A stretch of DNA of 34,460 nucleotides from the NCBI RefSeq assembly GCF_036781485.1, contig NZ_DAIQAX010000014.1:1-34460 (forward strand). The letters are read 5' to 3'. Shown one piece after another: positions 14,985 to 23,656 of this stretch (within the stretch, counting starts at the first letter, position 1; every line of letters starts with the position of its first letter). The position numbers and the translations under genes are program-made. The notes below the pieces were generated by a model. That model was not told the DNA's origin, did no database searches, and saw only the letters and a program-made list of their open reading frames with translations. This stretch comes from Thermocrinis sp. (GTDB taxonomy: Bacteria > Aquificota > Aquificia > Aquificales > Aquificaceae).

Positions 14985-17769
14985 GGTGCCAACCCATTGG
15001 TGGATTTCTGCGCAGAAGTATCTGCTAAATCCAAAGAAGGCTGAAGAGTCCTTTATGGAACTTTTAAAAAAGCATCCAGAACCAAAAACTCTCTTGGATT
15101 ATCTAAACGAAAGGAGGTTTATCCTTCTTCTAAAACTTATGGACCAATCCGAATGCATACGAAAGTTTTTACTCAACCATCCTGAGGATTTTCAAAGGGC
15201 AATACCAGGTCTTTGGTATGTCTCAAAAAGAAAGGAGGATTACTTAAGGGAACTTAAGGAAATAATAAACCAGTCTTTGGACGATAGGGAATTCTCCAAA
15301 AGATTAGCCTATTACCGCCACCGAGAGCTGATGAGACTGTTATCAAAGGAAATACTACGCACTGCCAACTTGGAGGAAATACTAAGGGAATACTCCGAAC
15401 TTCCGGATGCCATGCTGGAGCTTGCTTACTCAAGAGCTTTTGAAGAGGCAGTGGAAAAATACGGAAAACCTCTGGAAGAAAATCAAAGGATGGCCAGCGG
15501 TTGCGTAATAGCCCTCGGTAAGCTCGGTAGTTATGAGCTCAACTACTACTCAGACATAGACCTAATGTTTATACACTCTTCCGACAAAGGCAGTGCCGGA
15601 AAGCTAACGCTTGCGGAGTTTTTTTCTAAGGTTTTCCAAAAATTGGTAAATCTTATCAATACTCCCACAGAAGAGGGCAAGCCCTACGAGGTAGACCTGG
15701 ACCTCAGGCCCTTTGGAAAATCTGGACCTATAAGCATGTCTTTGAGAAGTGCAGAGCTTTATTACGAGTCCTACGGTAGAATGTGGGAGAGGTTTGCTCT
15801 TCTTAGGGCTCGCTACAGTGCAGGAGACGAAGAGCTTTTTAAGACCTTTGACAAAGAAGTAAAACAACCCTTTGTGTTCAGAAAGTACATAGATTACAGG
15901 GTCCTTGAGGAAATAAGGCTTATAAAGGCTCAGATAAACGCACAGGCAAAAAGCAAGTTCATGAATCGTATAAACGTGAAAACTGGCGAGGGGGGGATAA
16001 GGGAGGTGGAGTTTATGGTGCAGGCAATGGTCATACTCCTTGGGGGAAAGTACCCATTTTTAAGGGAAAGCAATACATTCAGAGCACTGTGGAAGCTAAA
16101 CCAAAAGGGTGTATTTTCTGACGAAGAAGTAAAGTCCTTAGAAGAAGCTTACACCTTCCTAAGAAAGCTGGAGCACACTGTGCAGCTAAGAAATTGCATA
16201 CAGACCCAAAGCTTTAGCGAATCTGAAATCCCTCAAATAGCCAAGCTAATGGGTTTAGAGGAAAGAGAGTTTATCTCAAAATTCAAAGCCCACACCCAAA
16301 GGATAAGTAGGATGTTCTACGGCATGTTGCCCACGCAAGGCGAAGAGGAGCTTGAACCTATAATGGTTGCGCTATTGGATGGTGACGCAGATACCGGAAG
16401 GGGAATTCTCTCTTCTTTGGGCTTTAAAAATCCCACAAGGGCTTTTAACATACTATTAAACTACGTACAAGGAACCGTGGGAATAAGGCTTTCTTCCGAA
16501 GAGAGAAAACAGCTTATAAGCATCCTACCACAAATAGTAAGTCAGGTAGCAAAAACACCAGACCCAGACGAAACTTTAAACAACTTGGACAAGTTCTTTT
16601 CCAATCCTACAGGAAGGCGAGTGATTCTTAGCAAATCGAAAGAGGACTTTAGGCTAAGGCTCTGTAAGGTCTTCTCTTTGTCTTCTTACCTTTCTACGCT
16701 CATAAGCAGGAACCCAGACTTAGTAGAAGATGTGTTAACGCTATACCAGGATTATCCAGAGTTAGAGAGGTTGGAAGAGGAGTTTGAAAAGTACAGGAAT
16801 ACACTTGGGTTGAGTGCGGAAAATTTGTTTAGAAGGTTCAAAACTGTTTGGGAGGTACGCATAGCTTTGGTCTATCTTTTGAAGCAAGAAGATAGATACA
16901 CAAAGCTTGAAAAGTTTTTTGACAGTCTTACTTCTCTTGCAGACTTTCTTATGGAAAAACTTTGGGAACATTTGGGAATAAATGGTCAGCGCTTAGCTCT
17001 GTATGCCTTAGGCAAATACGGAAGCAGGGAGCTTACCATTGGTTCGGATTTAGACTTGGTGTTTGTTGGAAGGTCTCCGAGCTTAGAAGAAGTGAAGTTT
17101 GCCCAGCAGATGATAAAGTTTATAACCCTGCACACTTCGGAAGGATACCTTTACAAGCTTGACTTTAGGCTAAGACCTATGGGCAGCAAAGGGGATCTTT
17201 TACCTTCTGTAAGCTTTTACAGAGACTACTTTGAAAGGATAGCCAGGACATGGGAGAGGATCGCCTGGACCAGGTCAAGGTTTGTGGTAGGAGATCAAGC
17301 TTTAAAGGAAGAGTTTGATGTCATGGTTAAAGATTTTCTCTTTGGCAAACCTATTACCGAAAAGGAAAGGAGGGAAATAAGAGATATGCGCTTTGCCTTA
17401 GAGAACAACGCAAAGAAAGAGAAAGGTGTGGTTGATATAAAGTTTGGAAGGGGAGGGCTCATAGATGGGGAGTTTTTGATCCAGTTTTACATGCTTTTGG
17501 AGGGTATAAGGGAACCCTCAATGTTGAAAGCCTGCAGGTTGCTGATGTCAAAGCACGAGCTTCTTAAAGAAGTGTATGAGATATACCTCTTCCTTAGGCT
17601 TGTGGAGACAAGGCACAGGCTATCCAAAGAAAATGCTGGCTCTGTATTAAACAGTAAGGACAGAGAGAGGGTAGCCTCTTCCATAGGCATGAGTCCAGAG
17701 GACTTTGAAGAAAAACTCACCGATAGCCTAAGAAGAATGAGAGAGATCTTCTTAGAGGTTTTTGACTAA
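14983..17769 (+). CDS. glnE: Bifunctional glutamine synthetase adenylyltransferase/deadenylase
   Basis: Controls glutamine synthetase by adding or removing AMP in response to PII and glutamine. The 928 residues contain the expected duplicated nucleotidyltransferase architecture: an N-terminal deadenylylating domain with YYSDIDLMF (S190, D191, D193) and a C-terminal adenylylating domain with GSDLDLVF (G687, S688, D689, D691), each followed by a helical nucleotidyltransferase-associated domain. Length matches the family (about 940). There is no Shine-Dalgarno; TAAAAT ends 6 bases before the ATG, suggesting a leaderless transcript. It is monocistronic and converges on lpxA with a 4-base overlap. 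Its presence implies that this organism's GlnA is of the adenylylated type and that it has a PII protein. Confidence 0.97.
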   Translation: MVPTHWWISAQKYLLNPKKAEESFMELLKKHPEPKTLLDYLNERRFILLLKLMDQSECIRKFLLNHPEDFQRAIPGLWYVSKRKEDYLRELKEIINQSLDDREFSKRLAYYRHRELMRLLSKEILRTANLEEILREYSELPDAMLELAYSRAFEEAVEKYGKPLEENQRMASGCVIALGKLGSYELNYYSDIDLMFIHSSDKGSAGKLTLAEFFSKVFQKLVNLINTPTEEGKPYEVDLDLRPFGKSGPISMSLRSAELYYESYGRMWERFALLRARYSAGDEELFKTFDKEVKQPFVFRKYIDYRVLEEIRLIKAQINAQAKSKFMNRINVKTGEGGIREVEFMVQAMVILLGGKYPFLRESNTFRALWKLNQKGVFSDEEVKSLEEAYTFLRKLEHTVQLRNCIQTQSFSESEIPQIAKLMGLEEREFISKFKAHTQRISRMFYGMLPTQGEEELEPIMVALLDGDADTGRGILSSLGFKNPTRAFNILLNYVQGTVGIRLSSEERKQLISILPQIVSQVAKTPDPDETLNNLDKFFSNPTGRRVILSKSKEDFRLRLCKVFSLSSYLSTLISRNPDLVEDVLTLYQDYPELERLEEEFEKYRNTLGLSAENLFRRFKTVWEVRIALVYLLKQEDRYTKLEKFFDSLTSLADFLMEKLWEHLGINGQRLALYALGKYGSRELTIGSDLDLVFVGRSPSLEEVKFAQQMIKFITLHTSEGYLYKLDFRLRPMGSKGDLLPSVSFYRDYFERIARTWERIAWTRSRFVVGDQALKEEFDVMVKDFLFGKPITEKERREIRDMRFALENNAKKEKGVVDIKFGRGGLIDGEFLIQFYMLLEGIREPSMLKACRLLMSKHELLKEVYEIYLFLRLVETRHRLSKENAGSVLNSKDRERVASSIGMSPEDFEEKLTDSLRRMREIFLEVFD

Positions 17770-18560
17770 AGGATTTTACCTGCATCTCTTGCCACTCCCC
17801 TTTTGCTACTTTGGATAAATTCCACCAACCTTAGGATTTCCTGATGCTCTCCATAATCTTTTAGTAAAAGCTCTATAGCTTCCTTTTTCAAAAGATTACT
17901 TCTAAACAGTATGCGATAAGCTTTTTTCAGGATGTTTATCTTCTCCTTTGAAAAGCCTCTTCTTTCTAAACCTACTGTGTTTATCCCGTACAGATGAGCG
18001 TGCTGACCAGAGGCTCTTGTAAAGGGTGGTATATCCAAGGAAACTCCCGAAACTCCACCCACCATAGCATAATCTCCTACCCTTGCCCACTGATGGACAG
18101 CAGAAAGGCCCCCAATGAAGGCATACTCTCCTACCTCTACATGTCCTCCCAGCGTGGCACAGTTTGCCATTATGGCTCCTCTTTTTACCAAGCAATCGTG
18201 AGCTACGTGAGCGTAAGCCATAAGCATAACGTCACTTTCTACAATAGTTACCCCTGTTCCAAAGGTCGTGCCCCTGTGAATGGTAACGTATTCCCTTATT
18301 ATTACCCTATCACCAATGATTACCTTAGTTTTCTCCCCCCCATACCTAAGGTGCTGAGGCTCTTCTCCTATGACCGCCCCGTCGTATATTTTGCAATCGC
18401 TACCTATCTGCACCTCTCCCTTTATGCTCACCCTCGCACCTATTTTGGTACCTCTGGCCACGGTTATGTTTCCCTCAAGCACGCTGTAAGGCCCTATTTC
18501 CACATCTTCTTCAAGTTCAACCTCTCCGCTTAAAATTGCTGTGGGATGAATTTTTCTCAC
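17766..18560 (-). CDS. lpxA: UDP-N-acetylglucosamine O-acyltransferase
   Basis: First enzyme of lipid A synthesis, moving a 3-hydroxyacyl chain from ACP to UDP-GlcNAc in the cytosol. The 264 residues contain a long left-handed beta-helix built from hexapeptide repeats over residues 1-190, then a helical C-terminal tail with LKKAYRILFRS typical of LpxA. The catalytic His is H121 in AYAHVAHDC, matching E. coli H125. It starts at a GTG that overlaps the stop of the cinA-like gene (GTGA). It shows that the cell makes an LPS-bearing outer membrane. Other lpx genes are not adjacent; instead it is the last gene of a three-gene operon. Confidence 0.96.
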   Translation of the reverse strand: MRKIHPTAILSGEVELEEDVEIGPYSVLEGNITVARGTKIGARVSIKGEVQIGSDCKIYDGAVIGEEPQHLRYGGEKTKVIIGDRVIIREYVTIHRGTTFGTGVTIVESDVMLMAYAHVAHDCLVKRGAIMANCATLGGHVEVGEYAFIGGLSAVHQWARVGDYAMVGGVSGVSLDIPPFTRASGQHAHLYGINTVGLERRGFSKEKINILKKAYRILFRSNLLKKEAIELLLKDYGEHQEILRLVEFIQSSKRGVARDAGKIL

Positions 18561-19225
18561 TTTAAAACTCCCAAAAGATATTTTCTTAGCAAGTTCAAAG
18601 CTATCTGAGTAGCCAAAAAACGGTTTTCGTTCCTGCTAAGATTAAGCATGTGCCTTTCAACATGCACATCTTTGTCCGTGCATAAACCTACGTAGGTAAG
18701 CCCTGCAGGTTTTCTTTCGCTGGCTGATGGACCAGCCACGCCTGTTATGGCAACAGTTATGTCCGCATCTGTCTCTTCCAAAGCCCCTATGCACATAGCC
18801 CTACAAACTTCTTCAGAAACAGCCCCGTATTTTTCCAACAGTTCCTTTTCCACGCTCAAAAGCTTGGTTTTTAACTCGTTGGAATAGACCACAAATCCAC
18901 CTACAAAGTAATCGCTGCTTCCTGGGACGTTTACAAGCCGAGCAGAAAGAAGTCCTGCAGTACAACTCTCCGCTACAGCCAGTTTAAGCCTCTTTTCCCT
19001 CAATAATTCTCCTACCACCTCCTCCATCTCTATCCTTCTGTCCGCATATACGTAAATACCTAAACTCTCTTTGACCCTCTGCCAAGTTTCTTCGTCGTTG
19101 AAGTATATATCCACCCCGCCAATCCAGCTCCTAACTTGCGGATAGCGCAAAGAATCCTTATCCAAACCAAAGGTTCTAAGTACGTATCCTTCCAAAAATT
19201 CACTCTTACACAACCCAACTATCAC
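18557..19225 (-). CDS. CinA/PncC-family nicotinamide-nucleotide amidase lacking the COG1058 domain
   Basis: Residues 66-222 are a PncC-type domain that deamidates nicotinamide mononucleotide for NAD recycling: EEVVGELLRE, AVAESCTAGLL with nucleophile S87, the VPGSS block, Y114-S-N, and TGVAGPSA are all visible. Residues 1-65 resemble the small KH-like middle domain of full-length CinA (ending ESLGIYVYADR). The usual ~170-residue N-terminal COG1058 domain is missing, so at 222 residues this is neither the short PncC (about 160) nor full CinA (about 410). It overlaps the molybdopterin-family gene upstream and lpxA downstream by 4 bases each. Amidase activity is likely; ADP-ribose pyrophosphatase activity is not expected. 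Confidence 0.85.
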   Translation of the reverse strand: MIVGLCKSEFLEGYVLRTFGLDKDSLRYPQVRSWIGGVDIYFNDEETWQRVKESLGIYVYADRRIEMEEVVGELLREKRLKLAVAESCTAGLLSARLVNVPGSSDYFVGGFVVYSNELKTKLLSVEKELLEKYGAVSEEVCRAMCIGALEETDADITVAITGVAGPSASERKPAGLTYVGLCTDKDVHVERHMLNLSRNENRFLATQIALNLLRKYLLGVLK

Positions 19226-20769
19226 TCCAGCACCTCGTATCTGTAGAATGGGTGTTTACAAAAACTACCTACGCTGTGTCCAGGGTCAAAAGGTTGAAAC
19301 TCCTCAAAGGAAGAAGGAATAAACACCACACCATCCGCTATATTTGGACTGATGATAACTTCAAACTCTTTACCCCTTATGGTTATCTTATCCTCCCTTA
19401 ATCCCAAGCTTTCCGCAGTCCTTTTTGACATATAAGCCTTTTGATACTTTTCCATGCTGTGGGTCCATGGGTTCCAATGCCCAAGCTCTTCCACAAGGGA
19501 GTTGGCAGTGTGCAAAACAACCCCTTTAGGCAGTTGTTTCTCCTCAAAACTCCTGCCTTCAATCGAAGGGAGTTCTACCCTTGTCCCTTCCAAAGAAGTA
19601 TCCAGTTTAATAAACTCCTCTATCTTTACCTCCAAATCAAATAGCTTTGAGAGAAATTCATATGGAACCACCACCCCTTTGGGCTTTTGCACGCTCTGGG
19701 GACAAAAGTAGATCCTTCCAAAGGAATTTCTGTAGGCTATAAAGTCCCTCTCAGTGTAGTTGGAAGCACCCACAACCAAAGTAGAGTATTGGGAAGTAAG
19801 GTTAGGAAAGAGTGTAAAGTGAATAGAAAATCGGTTTTTAATCCTCTGCCTTATCTCCTCTGGTATATAAATAAGAGGATTGCCAAAAAATACAAAGCTA
19901 TCGTATTTTTCAAAATCCTCTACAAATTTTTCAAGTTCCATGGCAGGAAAGGACATAAGATCACCCACAAAGCTGTAGTCTATATTATAGTGTTTAACCA
20001 AGTCTGTCAGCACGTTTAAAAGACTGTTCCTGAAAGTAGAAGATAAAAGGTTTGTGTTTATAAGCAATAAACCCCGAAAAAGGTGAAGCTTTTTCTTAAG
20101 TGCGGTGGCAATCGGATCTTCGTGCTCTGGTTGTGTTATTTTTTTCATAAAACTTATCTGTTGAAAGGGATCCATCAAAAGTTTTGTTTTTGCCTTTGAA
20201 CATACTGTGGAATACCTTGAACTTATACACACTAAATGGGATCCCTTCTCAACCGCATCTACTATGTACCTCATAGACATAACTTCAGAAAAAACGGGCT
20301 CCGCTTCCCAGGCAATTATTAGCTTATAATCCTGCCACATGTTATAGAATACATTTGAAGGCTTAAAATCTAAAACGGGTGCATCCACAAAAACATCACC
20401 TATGAGCCTTGCCAACAAGTATTCCTCAAGACTTGACAGATGTCTGTCCAAAATTATGGCTATCTTGCCCTTCAGTTTTTGCTTTGCCAGGTCAAAAGCT
20501 TCAAATTCAGAGAGAGCTATGGGTTCCTTTTCGTTCAAATAAAAACCTGTAAGTCTTAAAGGATTGTTGGTAATCTCTTGTATGTAAGTTATACCTTTAC
20601 TACACAGGCTTCCCATACCCTTTGGGTCTGCAGGATGTCCGTATAAGTCTGCTATTGATCCTTTTTCTCTGTAGAGCACATAACCACAGCCACAACCACA
20701 GCCCGCACAGAGGCTTACGACTTGCTCATCAAAAGGCTTTACAGTTAAAGGAATGGTTGGTGGTGTCAT
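19222..20769 (-). CDS. Reduced molybdopterin-oxidoreductase-family protein
   Basis: A distant member of the formate dehydrogenase/nitrate reductase (MopB) superfamily. The N-terminus has an exact [4Fe-4S] pattern C21-x2-C24-x3-C28-x27-C56 followed by the conserved K58 (CSKG), with an extra Cys at 26. The C-terminus (about 410-515) resembles the dinucleotide-binding domain, ending in a DP...P-type tail. At 515 residues it is about 200 shorter than catalytic relatives, and the segment that normally carries the Cys, SeCys or Ser metal ligand is collapsed (around 110-135) with no Cys. It has no twin-arginine signal, so it is cytoplasmic. It could be a small reductase, an FwdB-like protein or a non-catalytic electron relay like part of NuoG. 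Substrate unknown. Confidence 0.7.
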   Translation of the reverse strand: MTPPTIPLTVKPFDEQVVSLCAGCGCGCGYVLYREKGSIADLYGHPADPKGMGSLCSKGITYIQEITNNPLRLTGFYLNEKEPIALSEFEAFDLAKQKLKGKIAIILDRHLSSLEEYLLARLIGDVFVDAPVLDFKPSNVFYNMWQDYKLIIAWEAEPVFSEVMSMRYIVDAVEKGSHLVCISSRYSTVCSKAKTKLLMDPFQQISFMKKITQPEHEDPIATALKKKLHLFRGLLLINTNLLSSTFRNSLLNVLTDLVKHYNIDYSFVGDLMSFPAMELEKFVEDFEKYDSFVFFGNPLIYIPEEIRQRIKNRFSIHFTLFPNLTSQYSTLVVGASNYTERDFIAYRNSFGRIYFCPQSVQKPKGVVVPYEFLSKLFDLEVKIEEFIKLDTSLEGTRVELPSIEGRSFEEKQLPKGVVLHTANSLVEELGHWNPWTHSMEKYQKAYMSKRTAESLGLREDKITIRGKEFEVIISPNIADGVVFIPSSFEEFQPFDPGHSVGSFCKHPFYRYEVLE

Positions 20770-20781
20770 TATAAAGAAAAG

Positions 20782-20794
20782 ATTTTAATATAAT
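20782..20794. promoter_or_regulatory. Divergent -10 boxes between the molybdopterin-family gene and the ABC ATPase gene
   Basis: TATAAT (20789-20794, plus) lies 10 bases before the ATG at 20805 of the ABC gene. TAAAAT on the minus strand (20787-20782) lies 12 bases before the ATG of the molybdopterin-family gene at 20769. The whole divergent gap is 35 bases and contains no Shine-Dalgarno for the plus-strand gene. Confidence 0.5.
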
Positions 20795-20804
20795 TTTTGC
20801 AGTG

Positions 20805-21581
20805 ATGGAAAACAAAAACTTTGCCATAGAAATCAAGGGTCTTAGCTTAGCTATAGAAGGAAGACAAATACTTAAGGACATTACGTTTAATGTTAGAGAC
20901 GGGGAGATATTTACCATACTCGGGGGGAGTGGAAGTGGTAAAACTACCATAACCAAATGCATAGTTAGTCTCCTAAAACCTACCAGCGGACAGATTAAGG
21001 TCTTTGAAAAGGATATATCAGCTTTAAGCTCTACAGAGCTAAACGAGCTGAGAAAGAATATTGGATACGTATTTCAAGGTGCTGCCCTTTTTGACAGTCT
21101 TAGAGTTTGGGAAAATGTGGTTTTCTACTACCTTGAACATTCAGGTATGAAGGAAGAGGATCTAAAAAATACGGCGCTGAAGTATTTAAGAATGGTAGGT
21201 TTAGGAGAAGAAACGCTTGAACTTTATCCTTCCGAACTTTCGGGAGGAATGAAAAAGAGGGTAGGAATAGCTCGTGCCATTGCAACAGAGCCAAAGCTTA
21301 TCATTTACGATGAACCTACCTCCGGCTTGGACCCCATTACTAGCAGGTTAATAGACAAGCTAATTATTGACTTAAGAGATAAAACACTATCTACCGCTTT
21401 AGTGGTTTCTCATGATATGGTCTCCGCCTTTAGTATCTCGGATAGGATAATGATAATAAAGGATGGTCAGGTGGTATTTATAGGCACACCTCGTGAGGTT
21501 CTGACATACGAAGATAAGTTCGTCAGAGAATTCTTAAAAAGTGGCTTAGGAGAGCTTCAGAAAACAAACAAAGGCTCATGA
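20805..21581 (+). CDS. ABC transporter ATP-binding protein, MlaF-like
   Basis: ATPase of an ABC system, most like MlaF, the engine of phospholipid or hydrophobic-compound transport between the membranes. The 258 residues contain Walker A G40-GSGSGKTT-48, the Q-loop in GYVFQGAALFDSLRVWENV (typical MlaF wording), signature LSGGMKKRVG, Walker B LIIYDEPTSGLDP, and the switch His in VVSHDM. The partner permease (MlaE) and the MCE protein (MlaD) are not adjacent, so the substrate is inferred. I chose the ATG at 20805; a GTG one codon earlier is possible. It is monocistronic and its end overlaps the convergent cyclopropane synthase gene by 25 bases. Confidence 0.85.
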   Translation: MENKNFAIEIKGLSLAIEGRQILKDITFNVRDGEIFTILGGSGSGKTTITKCIVSLLKPTSGQIKVFEKDISALSSTELNELRKNIGYVFQGAALFDSLRVWENVVFYYLEHSGMKEEDLKNTALKYLRMVGLGEETLELYPSELSGGMKKRVGIARAIATEPKLIIYDEPTSGLDPITSRLIDKLIIDLRDKTLSTALVVSHDMVSAFSISDRIMIIKDGQVVFIGTPREVLTYEDKFVREFLKSGLGELQKTNKGS

Positions 21582-22738
21582 AAGACTCTTCTCATTACAG
21601 GATAATCATTTACCACACCCTTGGAGAAAAGGAACTGAAACAGATGGTTACTGCCAATGTAGAAAGAAACAGCAGAAGCGGTTAAATACAACTCCCACAT
21701 TCTAAAAAAGTTCTGACCGTATTTTTCTATTACATATTGGCTAACCTGATAAAACCTCCTTAACCACTCCTTTAGGGTGAAATAATAATGAATCCTCCAG
21801 TCGTCCAAATCTATCAAGTTGAAGTCAAAGCCTCTTATAGCTCTTAGCACCTCCTCTATGGAAGGAAGATATCCTCCGGGAAATATATACTTTCTTATCC
21901 ATCTGCTTTGGGAGGAGGGATGCACCTTACCTATGGTATGAAGCAAAAATAAGCCCCCATTCTCTAAAACACTTGAAACAATTTCAAAAAATCTTCTGTG
22001 CCTTCCTTTTCCTACGTGTTCAAACATGCCCACTGATACTACCTTGTTAAACTTTTGGTCTAATTTAGGCAAATCCTCGTAGTGTAGGAGATATACCTTA
22101 ACCTTTCGCTCTAAGTTAAATTCTCTTATCTTCTCTTTCACATACTCATACTGCTGTTTAGAAACCGTTATCCCAACTGCCTCTATATCATACAGCTTTG
22201 CCGCTTCAAGGATGATAGATCCCCACCCACATCCTATGTCCAGCAATCTGTCTCCCTCTTTTAGCTGTAGTTTTTCGTATATTATTCTCCTCTTTTCTTG
22301 CTGAGCTTCTTCTAAGGTAGAATCTTTGGATCTGAAAAAGGCACAGGAATAAGTTAAAGAATCATCAAGCCAAAGACTGTAAAAATCGTTTCCCAAATCA
22401 TAGTGTCTTTGAACCTCTTTTATCTCTATGTACTTCAATATTCCGAAAAACCTAAGAATTAATCTTAATAAATTAGATTCTGAAGCCTTCTTTCTGTCAC
22501 TAAAATACCTCATACATCCACAAAGCAAATCCTCTAAGCTGCCCTTGACCTCAATATCTCCCTTCATGTAATGCTCACCAAAGCCCATTTCTGGATCTCT
22601 GAGTATATCCCTAATTACCTTTGGATGCTTTATCACAACCCTACACTTACCCTCTCCTATTACCCTTCCGTCGTGAAATTCTACTGATAAGCCGCCGTTA
22701 ACATACCTTGATATATTATCTATCAAACTTTCCACCAT
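21557..22738 (-). CDS. cfa: Cyclopropane-fatty-acyl-phospholipid synthase
   Basis: SAM-dependent enzyme that adds a methylene across double bonds of membrane phospholipid acyl chains. The 393 residues have an N-terminal lipid-binding domain, the QRHYDLGNDFYSLWLDD block, the SAM motif LLDIGCGWGS, and the VGMFEHVG block with the bicarbonate-site residues. Length equals E. coli Cfa (382). A G-rich run AGGGGGGGTGA before the ATG could serve as Shine-Dalgarno. Aquificales are known for C20:1 and cyclopropane C21 fatty acids, which makes this enzyme a lineage marker. It diverges from galU over a 30-base gap. Confidence 0.94.
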   Translation of the reverse strand: MVESLIDNISRYVNGGLSVEFHDGRVIGEGKCRVVIKHPKVIRDILRDPEMGFGEHYMKGDIEVKGSLEDLLCGCMRYFSDRKKASESNLLRLILRFFGILKYIEIKEVQRHYDLGNDFYSLWLDDSLTYSCAFFRSKDSTLEEAQQEKRRIIYEKLQLKEGDRLLDIGCGWGSIILEAAKLYDIEAVGITVSKQQYEYVKEKIREFNLERKVKVYLLHYEDLPKLDQKFNKVVSVGMFEHVGKGRHRRFFEIVSSVLENGGLFLLHTIGKVHPSSQSRWIRKYIFPGGYLPSIEEVLRAIRGFDFNLIDLDDWRIHYYFTLKEWLRRFYQVSQYVIEKYGQNFFRMWELYLTASAVSFYIGSNHLFQFLFSKGVVNDYPVMRRVFHEPLFVF

Positions 22739-22751
22739 TTCACCCCCCCTG

Positions 22752-22760
22752 TGCTATAAT
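22752..22760 (+). promoter_or_regulatory. Extended -10 promoter of galU (TGCTATAAT)
   Basis: A perfect extended -10 (TGn plus TATAAT at 22755-22760) lies 8 bases upstream of the galU ATG. No -35 match is obvious, which fits an extended -10 promoter. There is no Shine-Dalgarno, so transcription should begin at or within a few bases of the start codon. Confidence 0.6.
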
Positions 22761-22768
22761 AAAAATCT

Positions 22769-23656
22769 ATGATAAGAAAGGCTGTTTTGCCAGTGGCCGG
22801 GTGGGGGACAAGATTTCTACCAGCAACGAAGGCTATGCCTAAGGAAATGTTTCCAGTCATTGACAAGCCGGTGGTCCAGTTTATAGTAGAAGAGTGCCTC
22901 CATGCAGGTGTGGAAAACATTATTTTCGTAACAGGAAGGCACAAAAGACCTATAGAGCATCACTTTGACATAAACACTGATCTTGAAAAGCACTTAGAAC
23001 AGATGGGCAAGCATGACTTGCTGAACAACATAAGAGAATTTAGCAGACTAACAAACCCTATATACATAAGACAAAAAGAACAACTAGGTTTAGGTCACGC
23101 GGTTCTTGTTGCAGAGCCTGTTGTGGGTGATGAACCTTTCATAGTAGCCCTTGGAGATATAATCATTGATGGTGAGGAAAACATAATAAAACGGATGATA
23201 GAAATATACGAGCGTTTTGGGAAAAGTGTTATAGCAGTTTTTGAAGTGGATAGAAAGATGGTAAGCAAATACGGCATCGTGTCGGTAAAGCCAATAGAGG
23301 AGGATATTGGCCTTATAGAGGACTTGGTGGAAAAACCTAAGGAAGAGGAAGCCCCATCCAACCTTGCCATAGTGGGTAGGTATCTCTTCACCCCAAGGAT
23401 TTTTGAGAAGCTAAAAGTAACACCGGTAGGTAAAGGAGGAGAGATTCAACTAACGGATGCTATAAAACTTTTACTTGAGGATGAAGCAGTTTATTCTATA
23501 AAACTGAAAGCCAACGTCTATGACACAGGTTCGCCCCTGGGATATCTAACTACTTTGGTAAACTTTGCCTTAAAGAGGAAAGACATTAAGGATGAGTTTA
23601 TTAAATTCCTTGAAGACGTCGTCAGTAAACATAGCCAATGGATAAATAAAGCTTAA
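22769..23656 (+). CDS. galU: UTP-glucose-1-phosphate uridylyltransferase
   Basis: Makes UDP-glucose from UTP and glucose-1-phosphate for LPS, exopolysaccharide or storage sugars. The 295 residues have the N-terminal nucleotide-binding motif GWGTRFLPATKAMPKEM (residues 10-26), the second lysine in DKPVVQFIVEE, and the GRHKRPIEHHFD block, all diagnostic of GalU. The activator Gly/Asp loop LGHAVLVAEP and the closing YDTGSPLGYL are also present. Length is standard. It has a leaderless-type start behind an extended -10. Its last 35 bases overlap the Omp85 gene on the opposite strand. Its pairing with the cyclopropane synthase and Omp85 genes groups envelope functions together. Confidence 0.97.
   Translation: MIRKAVLPVAGWGTRFLPATKAMPKEMFPVIDKPVVQFIVEECLHAGVENIIFVTGRHKRPIEHHFDINTDLEKHLEQMGKHDLLNNIREFSRLTNPIYIRQKEQLGLGHAVLVAEPVVGDEPFIVALGDIIIDGEENIIKRMIEIYERFGKSVIAVFEVDRKMVSKYGIVSVKPIEEDIGLIEDLVEKPKEEEAPSNLAIVGRYLFTPRIFEKLKVTPVGKGGEIQLTDAIKLLLEDEAVYSIKLKANVYDTGSPLGYLTTLVNFALKRKDIKDEFIKFLEDVVSKHSQWINKA

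Noticed and set aside
17994..18533. 179-codon plus-strand open frame opposite lpxA
   Set aside because: It lies wholly antisense to a well-supported lpxA, has composition typical of reverse-frame translation and resembles no known protein.
22743..22749. C-rich run between cfa and galU as a simple repeat
   Set aside because: On the minus strand it is a G-run at ribosome-site distance from the cfa ATG, which explains it.
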